From Gambelia wislizenii (lineage: Eukaryota > Chordata > Lepidosauria > Squamata > Crotaphytidae): a stretch of DNA of 64,000 nucleotides. The notes below the pieces were generated by a model that did not search any database, was not told the DNA's origin, and saw only the letters and a list, made by a program, of their open reading frames with translations. Location of the stretch: contig JAUMIR010000012.1 in the NCBI GenBank assembly GCA_030847615.1, positions 1,729,501-1,793,500 on the forward strand, written 5' to 3'. Positions 1 to 10,635 of this stretch are shown here, in pieces (position 1 is the first letter of the stretch; every line of letters begins with the position of its first letter). The translations under genes and the position numbers were made by a program.

Positions 1-110
1 GGTAAGCGCCAAAATAGAGCCCACAGCACCTGGTATTCGTTGGCAGTCTCCCATCCAAGTACTAACCAGGGCTGACCCTGCTTCAGTTGGAATCAGCCAA
101 GGGCAGATGG
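1..110 (-). mobile_element. 5S rRNA-derived SINE, head part, antisense
   Basis: The complement reads like the middle and 3' half of vertebrate 5S rRNA: the words CAGGGT, CTGGTTAGTACTTGGATGGG, GAGACTGCC and GGTGCTGTGGGCT occur in 5S order. This matches the 5S-derived SINE class known from squamates rather than a 5S gene. The 5' third of 5S is degraded, no T-run terminator follows, and the sense-strand downstream part runs off the window edge at base 1. RNA polymerase III promoter function is doubtful because the internal box is mutated. Confidence 0.75.
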
Positions 111-129
111 AAATACCCTGCCTTGAGGG

Positions 130-254
130 TATTTATATTTTTGAGGAGGGAACTGACAAAACCACCTTGTGAATAAACTTTGCCTAAGAAAACCCAATGG
201 AATTCATGGGGTCACCATAAGTCCACAGATGACTTGAAGGCATGGATGCACACA
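130..254 (+). mobile_element. 5S-SINE body/tail fragment
   Basis: Contains AACTGACAAAACCACCTTGTG, AAGAAAACCCAATGGAATT and ATGGGGTCACCATAAGTCCA, then a terminal GACTTGAAGGCA-like stretch. The same order follows the 5S part in the fuller copy at 24431-24665. Here the 5S head is missing, and the piece lies head-to-head with the antisense head at 1-110. Confidence 0.65.
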
Positions 255-322
255 AGTTCTGACCTGGGTCCCTTTTCCCCAAATGCTGAAGGCTAGGACT
301 TGCAGAGCATGGGAAAAATTGC

Positions 323-399
323 CTTTTTGGACTACCACTCTCAGAATCCCCCAGGCAGCTATGCTGCCTGGGGGATTCTGGGAGTGGCAGTCCAAAAAG
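323..399. mobile_element. Foldback hairpin, MITE-like
   Basis: A 37-base left arm (323-359) and a 37-base right arm (363-399) are reverse complements with two mismatches and a 3-base spacer. The arms carry CCCAGAATCCCCCAGGCAGC-type sequence. Similar CCCAGAAT-bearing inverted arms occur in the hAT-like foldback at 31005-31138, so a non-autonomous DNA transposon origin is likely. No clear target-site duplication is visible. Confidence 0.6.
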
Positions 400-424
400 A
401 AGACCCTTCTCCAAGCCTAGAAGG

Positions 425-575
425 ACTGCCAAGGAATCCCAGGAGCTGTAGGCTATATTTCGGAGGAAAGAACTGGCAAAACCACCTCTGAGGATCCCTT
501 GCCTAAAAAAACCCTATGAAATTCATGGGGTTGTCATAAGTGGACTGACAACTTGAAAGCACATACATGCATAAG
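425..575 (+). mobile_element. 5S-SINE 3' half
   Basis: Starts inside the 5S-derived part (GCCAAGGAATCCCAGGAGCTGTAGGC) and continues through GGCAAAACCACCTCTGAGGAT, CCTATGAAATTCATGGGGTT and GACAACTTGAAAGCAC. It matches the copy at 24431-24665 in order and orientation. It is 5' truncated. Confidence 0.75.
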
Positions 576-1262
576 CTCTGTCCGTGCGCCACAACTGGAG
601 GCAGGACATTCACTATTTAGGCAATGGCCAAAGGTGAGCTAGGCAATGGAAACGCAATGTGTGTTTCTTCACAGAAGGAAACTCCTCTTGCTACGGTTTC
701 GATCCAAACCTCTTCTCACGTTGCTGCCTCTCCAATTTCTCAATTTCATGCTGAATGGTGCCTTGTTTGTTTAATTTATGTATTATTGTATTTGTCCCTT
801 GGAATCACAGATCTGTAGAGTTGGAAGGGAACTTGTTGTCTTTCCAGTACCAGTTAAAATAGCATCTTTGATCTCTGATGTTTTCTGGAAATATTTGATG
901 TGTTGGCGAAGAGGAAGGGAGACCAATCTTATATGACTTTGTAAATGAGATTACAACCCCCACCAAACCCTTCCACAAATGTTAGATAACAAAAACAAAG
1001 TCCTTTCATTCAGCATAAATTGCTTTTAATGCTCTTTTCTTCCTCTCCCTTGTTTTCCCCTCTCCTTGTCTTCTGAGACAATTTGTTGGTACATCCTTGA
1101 AAGCGTAATACTTCAGACACCAAGGAGTTTGGTTATAAATTTTGAATGGCAAGCTAACAAAAGCTACTCAGTGGGGGCGATAAATCCATGTTGAGCATAC
1201 AGATAAATAGCATTTGCAACTGACAGTCGAGGCCTGGTGGAAGAAGGGGCAGCACTCACAAA
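576..1262. other. Unassigned sequence with a possible CR1 scrap
   Basis: No gene or clear element. A short CR1-like piece (GGAATCACAGATCTGTAGAG, TTGGAAGGGAAC) lies near 799-853 in antisense orientation. The rest is AT-leaning, without recognisable coding signal. Confidence 0.4.
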
Positions 1263-1350
1263 ATTCCAGAATCACAGAAGGGATACTAGAGGTCAGCTAG
1301 TCTACCACTTTGCCAGGGCAGGAATCTACAGGTAAAACATCCCAGATTCC
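1263..1350 (-). mobile_element. CR1 LINE 3' end, degraded
   Basis: Follows the CR1 antisense order seen many times in this window: AGAATCACAGAAGGGATACT, AGGTCAGCTAGTCTACC, TGCCAGGGCAGGAATCTACA. It is strongly diverged, so an old copy. Confidence 0.6.
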
Positions 1351-1759
1351 AATGGTTCATTTTTGGAAAGGAAAGAGGAATCAGGATATATTCATACACA
1401 TGGGTATGTAGGTATCTGTCTCTTCATTTCTCAGTACTTGACTCTCAGATAGACGACAGCTATCTCATGCACTATGCAACAAGCCACAGTTGTGCCACAG
1501 AATATTTGTTGTTAACAGTCTCTAATTAGATACTCAAAATGCAAAACAGCAGCATCTCCAAATTAAGAGTTGAATACACCCAAGTCTTCAGCTGAATTAT
1601 GTGTTGCTTCTGGAATATGCAAAAGAGCATTACGGATCATTTCTAACGTTGTCACAATGGAATGCATAAAGCTGTATGCACTAAGAATTCTTTGTCACAT
1701 AGAACAGAGCTTGGAAAAAAGTTACTTTTTGTGCCCTACCATTACCAGGACTTCTAAAC

Positions 1760-2003
1760 CAGGGTTTCTCAACCAGGGTTCCACTAGAGGTTGTTAGGAA
1801 TTTTGGGGATTAGGATTTTTTTATTGGAATAAAACCATTCTACTGAAAAATACACCTGCCCACAGGGTTCCATGAGATATTGCAATTGAAAAAAACACAC
1901 TTTTTAAAAGCTATAGATATAATAATTTTTTGGCAGGGGTTGCTTGAGACCTGAAAATTGTTTCAAGGATTCCATCAGGGTAAAGAGGTTGAGAAAAGCT
2001 GCT
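1760..2003. mobile_element. hAT-like MITE
   Basis: The left end CAGGGTTTCTCAACCAGGGT is the start typical of many vertebrate hAT elements. The right end, read in complement, is AGCAGCTTTTCTCAACCTC, giving imperfect terminal inverted repeats over about 17 bp. The flanks TTCTAAAC and CTCCAAAC could be a decayed 8-bp target duplication. There is no coding capacity, and the AT-rich interior has poly-A/T runs. Confidence 0.6.
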
Positions 2004-2529
2004 CCAAACAATGGGCATGATGCCTTAGGGGTTTTGGGATGGTGGTCTTAAAGAAGGAACTTTTCCAAGCTCTGACATAGAGATCCAAGTTGTATTGTAC
2101 CAATAATGTTAAAGCAAAACCATGGAGAACCGAACAGTAGGATGCTCAGTTTACCCATTTCAGATACGAATGTATTCATGAGTGAAATCCAGACAGCAAC
2201 ATATCGTGCCACTTATGACGACAATTTTTTTTATTGTTAATATGTAATATATATTCTGGATCATTAAGCTAGGGTCTCCCAAGGGATGTCCTGCTGAAAT
2301 TATTCACCCATAAATCAGTTGCTACAGTATGACATACTTCAGTTGAACCATTGAGTATTCAGTGACTTAGCATTCTCATCATATCATACAAAAGGTACAA
2401 AAATACACTCAATTTAAAAGACTTGCTTTTATATACAATTGCTGTTCCTTGTACTTGGGTCCAGTTGCGGCCATAACATTTGATGCAATTTGTGTACTTT
2501 AACATCACAAGTTAGTACAGTTTTGGATG

Positions 2530-2612
2530 TAATCTTATACCCATTTACCTGGGAGTAAGCCCTATGGAACACAGGGGGAAATTATTGATGAGTACATAGG
2601 ATGTGTTAAAAT
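2530..2612. repeat. Dispersed GGGAGTAAGCCC-type repeat, degraded
   Basis: Carries TTACCTGGGAGTAAGCCCTATGG followed by a second half ending in an ACATAGGATGTG word. Relatives with GTAAGTCCC/TTGA words occur near 18676, 14585, 41085, 41625 and 42712. The class is not recognised with certainty; an ancient DNA element is plausible. Confidence 0.4.
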
Positions 2613-4140
2613 TATGATGTTATAGTTGGAGACTTTTTGTACTTTTGGTACGAAGTGTCCAAAAGGGAGCATCACCCAACCCTGGCTTCATCTCCCCTCT
2701 GAGCCTGCCTGCATGATATTCATGTACCCAAAGATTGGTTGGTTGCATTCACATATTGCATATTTGTAGGTGTACACTTACAATAACTTCGGTGCTCAAA
2801 CACCGATCCAAATGTATAAAGAGGTCCTTAGAAGTTAAGCTCTATGGGAAAGCTGGAGTTGAAATGGACGTTTTGTCTCTGGTAGGATGACCAATTTATA
2901 CATGCAAGTCAACACTTGGCAGTAACAGTGCCAAGCAAAGGTGCACAATGTATGAACCAACTATCAGAAATGGAACAAGAGTATTGACAACACACACACA
3001 CACACACAAGTGCAGTTTTTAGTTTTTTTGAACTCAAAACTTGGAAAGACACACACATAGCCACCCTCACTTAAAGAGATACCAATACACAACCTGTCCA
3101 TACACATGTAGACTTCTTTAAAATCTTACACTGATAGTTGGATATGATATCCTAATACAACAACAAAATCTCTTATCCAGGAATTTTTGTTTGTTTGTTT
3201 GTTTGTTCCTTTTTTTAATGTATTCTGTCTAATGAGCAGTTTACCCCAATCCAGCATATTTAAATCCAAATGCATGACTAAGTGCTAATACTGTATAAAT
3301 AATATTTTTCAGACATATCTACAAAAGAACCCACAAATGTTTGCTTCAAACTTTTGATGATAGAAGAAAAAAAAGTATATAATTACTATGGTTGTCTTAA
3401 AACTGTATTGTATTTTTCATTTTTGTTAAATATGTAGGCAGGAAAAAGAGAGAGAGAGAGGCGACAAAGGGAATGGGGAGGGATGTGAATGTTTGCGCAT
3501 ATTGAAATGTATATACCTATGAGAGAAAAAAAACACATGTGCCAAGTATAACAAGATGTACAAAATGTAAATACATGAAAATTTCATTTTTCTAATAAAG
3601 ATACTTTCTGCCAATTGATACGAAAATGGGAAAAAAAGAATGCTCTGTCATTTTGCTGTTCTTCTTTCTGCTTTGTTAGTCTTGTGATTTCCAAATGTTC
3701 TCCAGAATCCTATATGACCCGTTACGTTACGTATCTTTATGTAGACCTAGGGTATGTAGCAGAGACGCTAAGAAACCCCTTTACTGAATTGCAAAGATGA
3801 GTAACAGGACAGTAGCAAGACTGCCTGATGTGCTTCAGTGCCTGGCTTGGCTACGTAGTAACATAACAGCAGCTCTCTATGGGATAGAGACATTACACAA
3901 TTGCACCATTCTAATTCCCATGGAGGTTAGTCCAGTTACAAAGACCTAGAGCCCCACAGCATTCCAGCATGTATCCTTTTGTTTGGGCATATGCCTTTGC
4001 ATGTGCAGAGTCCCAGCATCAATGCCTAACCTTCCAACATTTTCCTCTTTTTAAAAAAATGACAATGCATGTCTTGTGTGTGGGTTACTTTATTTTTGGA
4101 CAGGGCAGCCTAGGCAGAGCCATGACCAGTCAGAATAGAC
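2613..4140. other. Unassigned AT-rich stretch with microsatellites
   Basis: Holds a (CA)n run at 2990-3008, a (TTTG)n run at about 3187-3208 and a short (AG)n run near 3448-3460. Otherwise AT-rich DNA with no recognisable gene, SINE or LINE. Confidence 0.5.
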
Positions 4141-4145
4141 TTATT

Positions 4146-4188
<43 letters not shown>

Positions 4189-4285
4189 TATTTTTATTTT
4201 TAACCCGCCCCTCTGCTCGGCAATCGGGGCGGCTTACAACAACATTAAAACAACAACAGGTTAAAACAGGTTTAATTGCATTTTA
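4141..4285 (-). mobile_element. L2-like LINE/SINE 3' tail, antisense, with (AAT)n
   Basis: An (AAT)n microsatellite is followed by TTTTTAACCCGCCCCTCTG and CGGGGCGGCTTACAACAACA. In complement this is the GTTGTAAGCCGCCCCG...GGGGCGGGATATAAATAA ending common to a reptile LINE 3' end. Only the tail is present. Confidence 0.65.
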
Positions 4286-4317
4286 AGGGGTGTGTGTGGA
4301 ATTGAGGGTCCAGGATG

Positions 4318-4413
4318 TATATTTTAATTGTTGTAAGCCTCCCCGATTGCATTTCGTAGAGGGGCAGGATATAAATAAATTAATTAAATAATAATAATAA
4401 TAATAATAATAAT
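4318..4413 (+). mobile_element. L2-like 3' tail, sense, with (AAT)n
   Basis: TTTTAATTGTTGTAAGCCTC, CCCGATTGC, GAGGGGCAGGATATAAATAA and a terminal AAT run. It is the mirror image of the preceding tail, so the two form an inverted pair. Confidence 0.65.
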
Positions 4414-5429
4414 TGTTATAGACTTATCCAGGGCAACACAGCTCCACAAGTTAGGAAGTCTCCATAGGTTGGAAGGAAAACACTGCCTTTGACAACAGAG
4501 GATTGAATGCTATTATTCTTAAATTCTAAATGGAGAGTACCAATCAATGGGACTTACCTACATCAGGGTGGACAACGGTTGGAGCTTAGGGGGCTGCATT
4601 TGCTGTCCCCCCCATGGGACCTTGGAGGGCCATACCCTTGTTTTTACACAAAATATGCAATTTTTGCCCAAACCTCGTGTTTCTGCTGTTACTCTGCTAA
4701 ACTGTCCCACTGCCCTGTAAGGGCAGGTGGGCACCGTATAATGTGACACACCCTCCCTCCAAAACCAGAACTTTTTTGCTTCCCAATCCAGAGGCCCTTG
4801 GGGGTTGTGGGGAGAATATCATTGGCCTTCTCTGGGTCATTTCAGAGCCATTTCACTTCCCTACCCACCATGGGAAGTGATCCAGAAGTCAACTCACCAC
4901 TGATTTGCCACTTAACAATTGACTCAATGGGACTCCAATTGTGACTATTCAACAGAACTCAGACCAAAAGATCCCAAGCTCAATCTCTGTCATCTCCAAC
5001 TATCAATTAAAAGCCAGAGCTTTCTAGGCTCGATTCTTTCCACTTCCAGATAGGAAGGACTTAAGACAGGTGAGTTGGGAAAGCCTTCGGTGAGTAGACA
5101 GCACTGGAGTGGAGAGCCCAGTTGTCGTTTCCAATAAAATCATCCTCTGTTCACCTTCAAGCTGGGATTAAGGAGTCTGATAGAAAACCCGCAGCGAGGG
5201 CAGTAATGGTGGATGAACTTGTACACCAGCATTGTAAGACAGCTTGTACATGTGTATTGATCTTCCCCTCCAATGCACAGCCACACGAGGACTTGGTCTA
5301 TGGAGGGAAATGTGTGCTGTGCCTCATAAGGAGCAACATCCAGGCGCTGAAAGTAATATAGGATGCGTCTTTTTTACCATGTCAGACTTTTAGACCCTCA
5401 AGCCCAGTGTGGCTACATCTCTACTCATT
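4414..5429. other. Unassigned sequence
   Basis: No gene or element recognised. Words such as GGGACTTACCTACATCAGG hint at very old repeats but cannot be assigned. Confidence 0.4.
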
Positions 5430-5548
5430 CTCCAGGGTCTCCCATGGAAACACTTCCACATCCCCTGCTTTTTACACCACTTGGTGCCAAGGCTGAATGT
5501 GGAGTCTTTTGACTGCAAAGCATGTGCTCTACCACTGAGCTGTTACCC
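5430..5548 (-). mobile_element. tRNA-derived SINE head, antisense
   Basis: The complement contains AGCTCAGTGGTAGAGCACAT and GCTTTGCAGTCAAAAG, the 5' half of a tRNA-like head with an A-box-like TAGCTCAGTGGTAGAGCA pattern. The B-box region is decayed, no cloverleaf can be completed, and it joins an LTR-like repeat. A SINE relic, not a tRNA gene. Confidence 0.5.
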
Positions 5549-6000
5549 AAATTGTCTGGGGTCCACGAGGATCCCACTAGTGTCTGAATCTTAATATGAA
5601 GAATATTTAATTAGCTCAACATGGCCGTGAGAGGTCAGGTAATAACAGGATCTTTTGACCTATGTATACTGGTAATCGCTGAATGGACTCAAGCCAGAAT
5701 GTACAATTAAATGATCTTTAGTCTTCACAAACGAAGGAAGGACTAAATGATCTTTAGTCTTAACAGCGTTCATGCAAACACTCAAGCTTCAAGCAGTCAC
5801 ACAAGGCTACCGAAGAAAGTAGGAAGCATGTGGATAGAGGAATAGAGTGAGGGGACTGTGGGTTATACTATACCTATCTGAAGAGCAGAGATTCATGCAA
5901 TAGGGGCTCAGGGTCATGTGCTGGGGGTCACACAGCAAACTGACAGGATGGAGGGATGGAGAGGAACTGTGGAGGTGGTAACAGACTGATGGCACACAGT
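5549..6000 (-). mobile_element. LTR-like dispersed repeat, copy 1 (antisense)
   Basis: The complement matches the copy at 28590-29550 in the same order: CATGAATCTCTGCTCTTCAG, GATAGGTATAGTAT, CTATTCCTCTATCCA, TTTCTTCGGTAGCCTTGTGT, then ATAGGTCAAAAGATCCTG and GAGCTAATTAAATATTC. Family unresolved. The layout (about 0.5-0.9 kb, no ORF, polyadenylation signal in the 28.6-kb copy) suggests a solitary LTR. Confidence 0.5.
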
Positions 6001-6354
6001 TCTGACCCTATAACCACCTACCAGACCATCCCTGGTCTATACCCATCAACATTTCACAGATTAAAACCAGGGCATGAGTAGCCAAGCAACCTCAGGGTAT
6101 GGTCAAGGTGGCAAAAGTTATAAATGAGGAAAAACAGAAAAGCTAGGAGAGGCTGAAGCAGTTTGCTTTTGCCTGAGGCTACAGGGAAGGGCAAGACTTT
6201 GCCCCTTCCTCTTCTCTTTCCCCCATTTAATTAATTGAATGCAAATTGAATCCAAAGTGCAAGAGTAATTGCACTTTGAATTCAGTTTGCAGCAATTGAA
6301 GTGAGCCAAGGACAAAAGAGGAAGAAGGGGAGAGAGAGGGACATTTTAAAAGTA

Positions 6355-6583
6355 CAGTGGTCCCTTCACATTCACTGGGGTTTGGTTCCAGGACCCCCCG
6401 TGAATACCCAAATCCGTGAATACTCAAGTCTCATTATATGCAATGGCATAGCAAAATGGTGTGCCTTATATAAGATGACAAAATCAAGGTTTGCTTTTTG
6501 GAATATTATTTTTTAAAGACTACTTTCAAGCCATGAATACTGAAATCCATGAATGCCAAATCCATGACTATGGAGGAACAACT
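6355..6583 (-). mobile_element. Tigger/pogo-like MITE, single full copy
   Basis: Starts CAGTGGTCCCTTCACATTCA and ends, in complement, CAGTTGTTCCTCCATAGTCA-like, with TA dinucleotides at both edges. The inner words TTTGGTTCCAGGACCCCC, TACTCAAGTCTCATTATATG and AAATCAAGGTTTGCTTTTTGG match the Tigger-type pattern known from vertebrates. There is no transposase. This roughly 230-bp unit is the reference for the tandem forms at 17590 and 55362. Confidence 0.75.
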
Positions 6584-6593
6584 ATAGTAAAAA

Positions 6594-6999
6594 AAGTGGG
6601 AGTCAGGATTAATCAGGATTGTCCCTGCCAAATCAGAACAGTTGGGGGGGTATGCAGAGTCCCATGGTGGTGCTGGGGGGTCAGGTATTTATTGCCAGCA
6701 ATTTCAGTTTTGGTGGAGGGAACCTACACACACACACATCCTGCCCTGAGCATGGAGCTGGAGGTGTCTTTAAGGCACAATTCTTGATGTGATCTTGGGT
6801 CTGTATTCCTGGAAACCTTTGTGATTAAGAGCAGCTGCTTTGAACAAGCGCACCGTGAATTTTCTAGAGGTTCCCCATTCCCCCCACCGCAAGTTGCTCC
6901 AGGCTCCCAGCAACACAAGCTGCTGCTGTGGCTGCAAAGCAATTTGATTTAGAACACATTACATAAAAACAACACTGCGGCGCATCGAGATCTGTGCAT
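6594..6999. other. Unassigned sequence
   Basis: Short G-runs and a CACACACACA tract near 6727-6738. No gene or element recognised. Confidence 0.4.
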
Positions 7000-7420
7000 T
7001 GTGCCATAGGATAATGCAGCATAATCGGAGCCTGTTTGGTGCATATGGCTGATCATCTCATTTTAAAACACTGCTGCTTTCACTCTCTCTCCCTCTTTCC
7101 TTTGCAATTTTATTCCAAAGATAATCAGACGCAAAGCGACAATGGCAAAAAAAACAAAAACAAAAGACACACATACCTGAATGCTAAATACAAAGTAAAA
7201 CATTTAGAGCTCTTTCCCCAGAATGTGGCTATTGGAGCAGAAAAGCCAGACTCCCTACTCAAAAATTCAATTAAAACAAAAAAATTACACCAGCAACTTA
7301 CAATCAGCTCTGTCTCGGAATTAGGCGATCGGTTCATTGCATTGTTGACAATTGTTTGCCATGCTGGATTGAGAAATACAGCTTGCACACCGGAGCCGGA
7401 AACGTAAAGATCTAAAATAA
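7000..7420. promoter_or_regulatory. Candidate conserved non-coding element
   Basis: High-complexity, apparently single-copy sequence without repeat similarity, with words such as GATAATCAGACG, GTTGACAATTGTTTGCC and TTCAATTAAAAC. A 123-codon frame crosses it but is poly-A-driven and lacks protein character. Calling it regulatory is inference only. Confidence 0.25.
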
Positions 7421-7550
7421 CTCCCCTCTTCTTTTGTCTCCTTTATGTTGATATTTAGTTTGCAAGCACCTCGGGGCAGAGATCTATCCTCTCATTCTTT
7501 GTAGATTACCACAACTATGAGTGGTGTTATGTAAGTAACTAGGGCTGTGT

Positions 7551-7778
7551 GAGAGGCAGTGTGGCATAGTGGTTTGAACGTTGGACTATGACTCTGGTGA
7601 CCGAAGTGTGAATCCCTGCTCAGCCATGGAAACCCATTTGGTGACCTTGGGCAAGTCACACTCTCTCAGCCTCAGAGGAAGGCAATGGAGACAACCCCCT
7701 CTGAACAAACCTTGCCAAGAAAACCCTGTGAGAGGTTCGCCTTAGGTTCACCGTAAGTCAGAAACAACTTGAAGGCCT
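7551..7778 (+). mobile_element. MIR-like CORE-SINE, near full length
   Basis: tRNA-type head (GTGGCATAGTGGTTTGAACG with A-box character; GTGTGAATCCC as B box), then the CORE-like TGACCTTGGGCAAGTCACAC, TCTCAGCCTCAGAGGAAGGC, and the 3' part CCTTGCCAAGAAAACCCTGT, TCGCCTTAGG, AACTTGAAGGC. This is the reference for about ten relatives in the window. Confidence 0.8.
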
Positions 7779-7785
7779 CTACTAC

Positions 7786-7955
7786 TAATAATAATAAAAT
7801 TTATTTTTACCCCGACCCTCTGTTAAAAAAAATAGGGGCAGCTTACAACAATTAAAATACAAATGCAGATTAAAATCCCTAAACACCACCCACACCCACC
7901 CTCCCCCATAAAAAGGTATTAAACCAGTATAAAAAAACCAGCTAATCTAAAATCA
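7786..7955 (-). mobile_element. L2-like 3' tail, antisense
   Basis: ATAATAATAAAATTTATTTT, ACCCCGACCCTCTG and GGGGCAGCTTACAACAATTA give the complement of the GTAAGCxGCCCC...ATAAATAA tail. It abuts the SINE on its left. Confidence 0.6.
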
Positions 7956-8575
7956 GCATAGCTGATATTCAGAGTTGGTCAGATGGACCAACTTTATTCA
8001 GCCATTGATAGGACTTTCAGTGTTACATGAGAAAGTAACACATGAGCAAAAGTTGTTTTGCAGAGGTTGCAAGGCCTTATTCCAAGGGAACAAAGCCATG
8101 GCCATCATTCCTGTGAACAATGGTTGTTCTCAGGGTAGGACAGTTAGTTTCAACATTGTTCTTACTGTCTTATCTATGACATTGACCCTGAGCACAGTTC
8201 TTGCAATTACAGCAGCGGGCAAGAAAGCAAATGAAACAGGCTCAAAATGGAACCAGAGATTGTGACACACATAGTGACTTGGTTTTGAATGGCTTAGGAA
8301 CCCAAAAAACAAAAATTAAATGCTTGAGTATACTTTTGCACCTGACAGTGGTAACTTTAAAACTTCAGTGGAGCATTTTGGAATAGAGTTTAGGGGCACC
8401 CAGAAAGAGCAGGCAAAATTACCCAGGGAAGGAGAACACAGCAAATAGAAGCGTTCCAAAATGCTATTGCTTTTCAATATCCCACTCTTTGCAATGCTCA
8501 AAATTGGGGCGACTGTAGGGAAATTTCATTTGGGAGGGCATAATTCTTATTTAGGGGGACAATGGAAGTCAATAT
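7956..8575. other. Unassigned sequence
   Basis: No gene or recognisable element. Short frames here show no protein character. Confidence 0.4.
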
Positions 8576-8725
8576 GATGTAGTGCTTTTAATGCCAGATT
8601 AGGACTCCAAGACACCGGAGTTTAAATCCGCACCGCACGCAGCCATGGAAACCTACTGGGTGACCTTCAGCAAGTCACTCTCTGACTCAGAGGAAGGGAA
8701 TGGTGAACCTCCTTTCAGTCATTGT
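8576..8725 (+). mobile_element. MIR-like CORE-SINE, 3' truncated
   Basis: GATGTAGTGCTTTTAATGCC, GGAGTTTAAATCC (B box region), AGCCATGGAAACCTACTGGG and TGACCTTCAGCAAGTCACTC follow the SINE order of the 7551 copy. The 3' end is missing. Confidence 0.7.
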
Positions 8726-9149
8726 AATAAAAGTGAATTAGTGTATTGTAGCCCAGGTTGATGACATTGTAGTGACAGGAAACTAGTTGTCATCACCAAG
8801 AGGATTCTGGCCATGAAGTCCATGAAAACTTTGCTGTCATAGTTATCCTCCTTAGAATACTCTGGCTCTTGTCTTTGCTCTTCAGACATCTTTGGATATT
8901 TCCCAGTCAGAGTAACCTGTCCATGTGAGCTCCTACAGTAGCTGTTCTATGGAATGAACTAGCAAAAAGAACAGATCATCTAGAACCTGTCTGATGGAAA
9001 AGGAACAAGAACACCAAAAGGCACAATAGATGTTCTGTGGTTGTTGCTTCTTGCCTAACTCGACAGCACCAAAACTGCATTTTTTCACAGTTGTCCCCAT
9101 TGCCAAGTGTGTACACCAAGAATGAGCTTGCATTTCACCCCTCTATGGC

Positions 9150-9730
9150 TGCACTGCCACGGAGTTTGCAAAAAAGTTTTGTTTTTGTAAGTTTCAGATT
9201 TAGCAACTTGGTTTTAAAGTCGGTATGCGTGTATTATATTTTTGCACCCATGGCACTGAAAAATTTGGTGATAAACTTTGAGACAGGACCAATGCCGCTG
9301 AATGACGAGAAGTCTTCCCCTCCTTCCTCCCTCTCTGTACGTCTGAAACTCAATTGCATTTGATAAGATCAGTTGGCAATTTTTTCCATCGGCGTTTAAT
9401 CAGTTCCAGAGAAATTTTCTATTACCGTCTTCTGCGTCTTGCATCTCACGCTCACACACTCCCTTGGCTGCTGCAGCTCTTCCACCATTGTTCTCCATGG
9501 TTGCATAATTGTTCTGCTTTCAAATATGTTCCTTCTCTTATTCATCTGTTTCCTCTGGAGAAATCTACAATAGGCTTTTGACAGATTTTTTTTTCATACA
9601 TTAACGAGAAGAGAGTCAGCCGTCTGATTCTTTTGGATGGGTGTAAACCTATTTAACATAAAGCTTGTGAACAGAAATGGCTGATGCTTTGTCACGCAAG
9701 CGGCCTGCCTGCCTATCTGCTGGAAGATCA
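9150..9730. promoter_or_regulatory. Candidate conserved non-coding element
   Basis: About 580 bp of complex sequence without repeat similarity, including GATAAGATCAGTTGGC, GGCGTTTAATCAG and TTTGTCACGCAAGCGG with several CpGs. It has no splice-bounded reading frame. The call is based on texture, not alignment. Confidence 0.25.
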
Positions 9731-10099
9731 TGCCTGGGCTTGCTGTCCATGCGTGGTCATGCCCAAATCCAGATCTGGAGGCCAGAGAGCAACCAGCCCT
9801 GCTGTTATGCAGAGTGAGGCAGCTGCCTCAGGTAGATGATCCTGGGAGGAGAATAATGAAAGGGCAAAAAGTGATTAGTTCTTCAATTTCTCCTTGTTAT
9901 TGTCCAGAAGAGGTGATTGTAGGATTTTTGGGCTTAGATACTAACGTAACATAGCCAGACATGAGTGTTATTAAGCATCTTGACTAGGCAGAGGTGGATG
10001 ATGGTGGCACCATTTTGTGGAAATAGTCAAGTCCTGCTGCCTTCTGTGTGAACAGAATCTGACCCTGAAGAGGTCTTTGGTCTGATCCAGCAGGACTCT

Positions 10100-10325
10100 C
10101 AGAATCATTGAGTTGGAAGGGACCCCAAGGGCCATCTAATCCAACCCCATTCTGCCATGGAGGAATACACAACTAAAGTACTCCTGAAACATGCCCATCC
10201 AACCTCTGTTTAGAGACCTCCAAAAATGGCGACTCCACCACTCTTTGAAGCAGCCTACTCCACTGTCGAACAGCTCTTACACTCAAGAAGTTCTTCCTCA
10301 TATTTAGGTAGAATCTCTCTCCTTT

Positions 10326-10364
<39 letters not shown>

Positions 10365-10416
10365 ACATTTTAATCCATTAGTTTTTGTTCTAGTCTTTGT
10401 AGCAGCAGAAAACAAG
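10100..10416 (-). mobile_element. CR1 3' end, part 1 of a split copy
   Basis: Antisense CR1 order: AGAATCATTGAGTTGGAAGG, CCATCTAATCCAACCCCATT, CTGTTTAGAGACCTCC, AGTTCTTCCTCATATTTAGG, AGCAGCAGAAAACAAGG. The complement encodes part of the ORF2 C-terminus (FSAATKTR, SVVESPFLEVSKQRLDGH). A (TA)n run at about 10329-10360 has expanded inside it. Confidence 0.85.
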
Positions 10417-10635
10417 GTTGCATCTGCACTGCAGAAATAATTCAGTTTGGCACCTCTTTAACTGCCACGGCTCAATGCTCTGGAATCTAGGGATCTGTAG
10501 TTTGTTGTGATACCAGAATTCTGACAGAGAAGGCTAAATATCTCACAAAACTGCAGGTCCCAGGATTCCATAGCATTGAGCCATGGCAGTTAAAGTGGTG
10601 TCAAACTGCATTATTTCTGCTGTGTAGATTCAGCC
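10417..10635. mobile_element. Palindromic hAT-like MITE inside CR1
   Basis: Long terminal inverted repeats: GCATCTGCACTGCAGAAATA on the left and its imperfect mirror TTATTTCTGCTGTGTAGATT on the right. Inner mirrored words are AACTGCCACGGCTCAATGCT and AGCATTGAGCCATGGCAGTT. The CR1 word CAAG occurs at both edges, as expected from a target duplication. No coding capacity. Confidence 0.75.

Noticed and set aside
1..110. 5S rRNA gene
   Set aside because: Decayed 5' third, no terminator, and SINE body partners nearby; it is a 5S-derived SINE.
5430..5548. tRNA gene on the minus strand
   Set aside because: Only the D-arm side is tRNA-like; no T-arm or acceptor pairing. Other tRNA-like heads are SINE parts as well.
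7036..7407. 123-codon plus-strand frame
   Set aside because: Poly-Lys/Asn character from A-runs; sequence looks non-coding.
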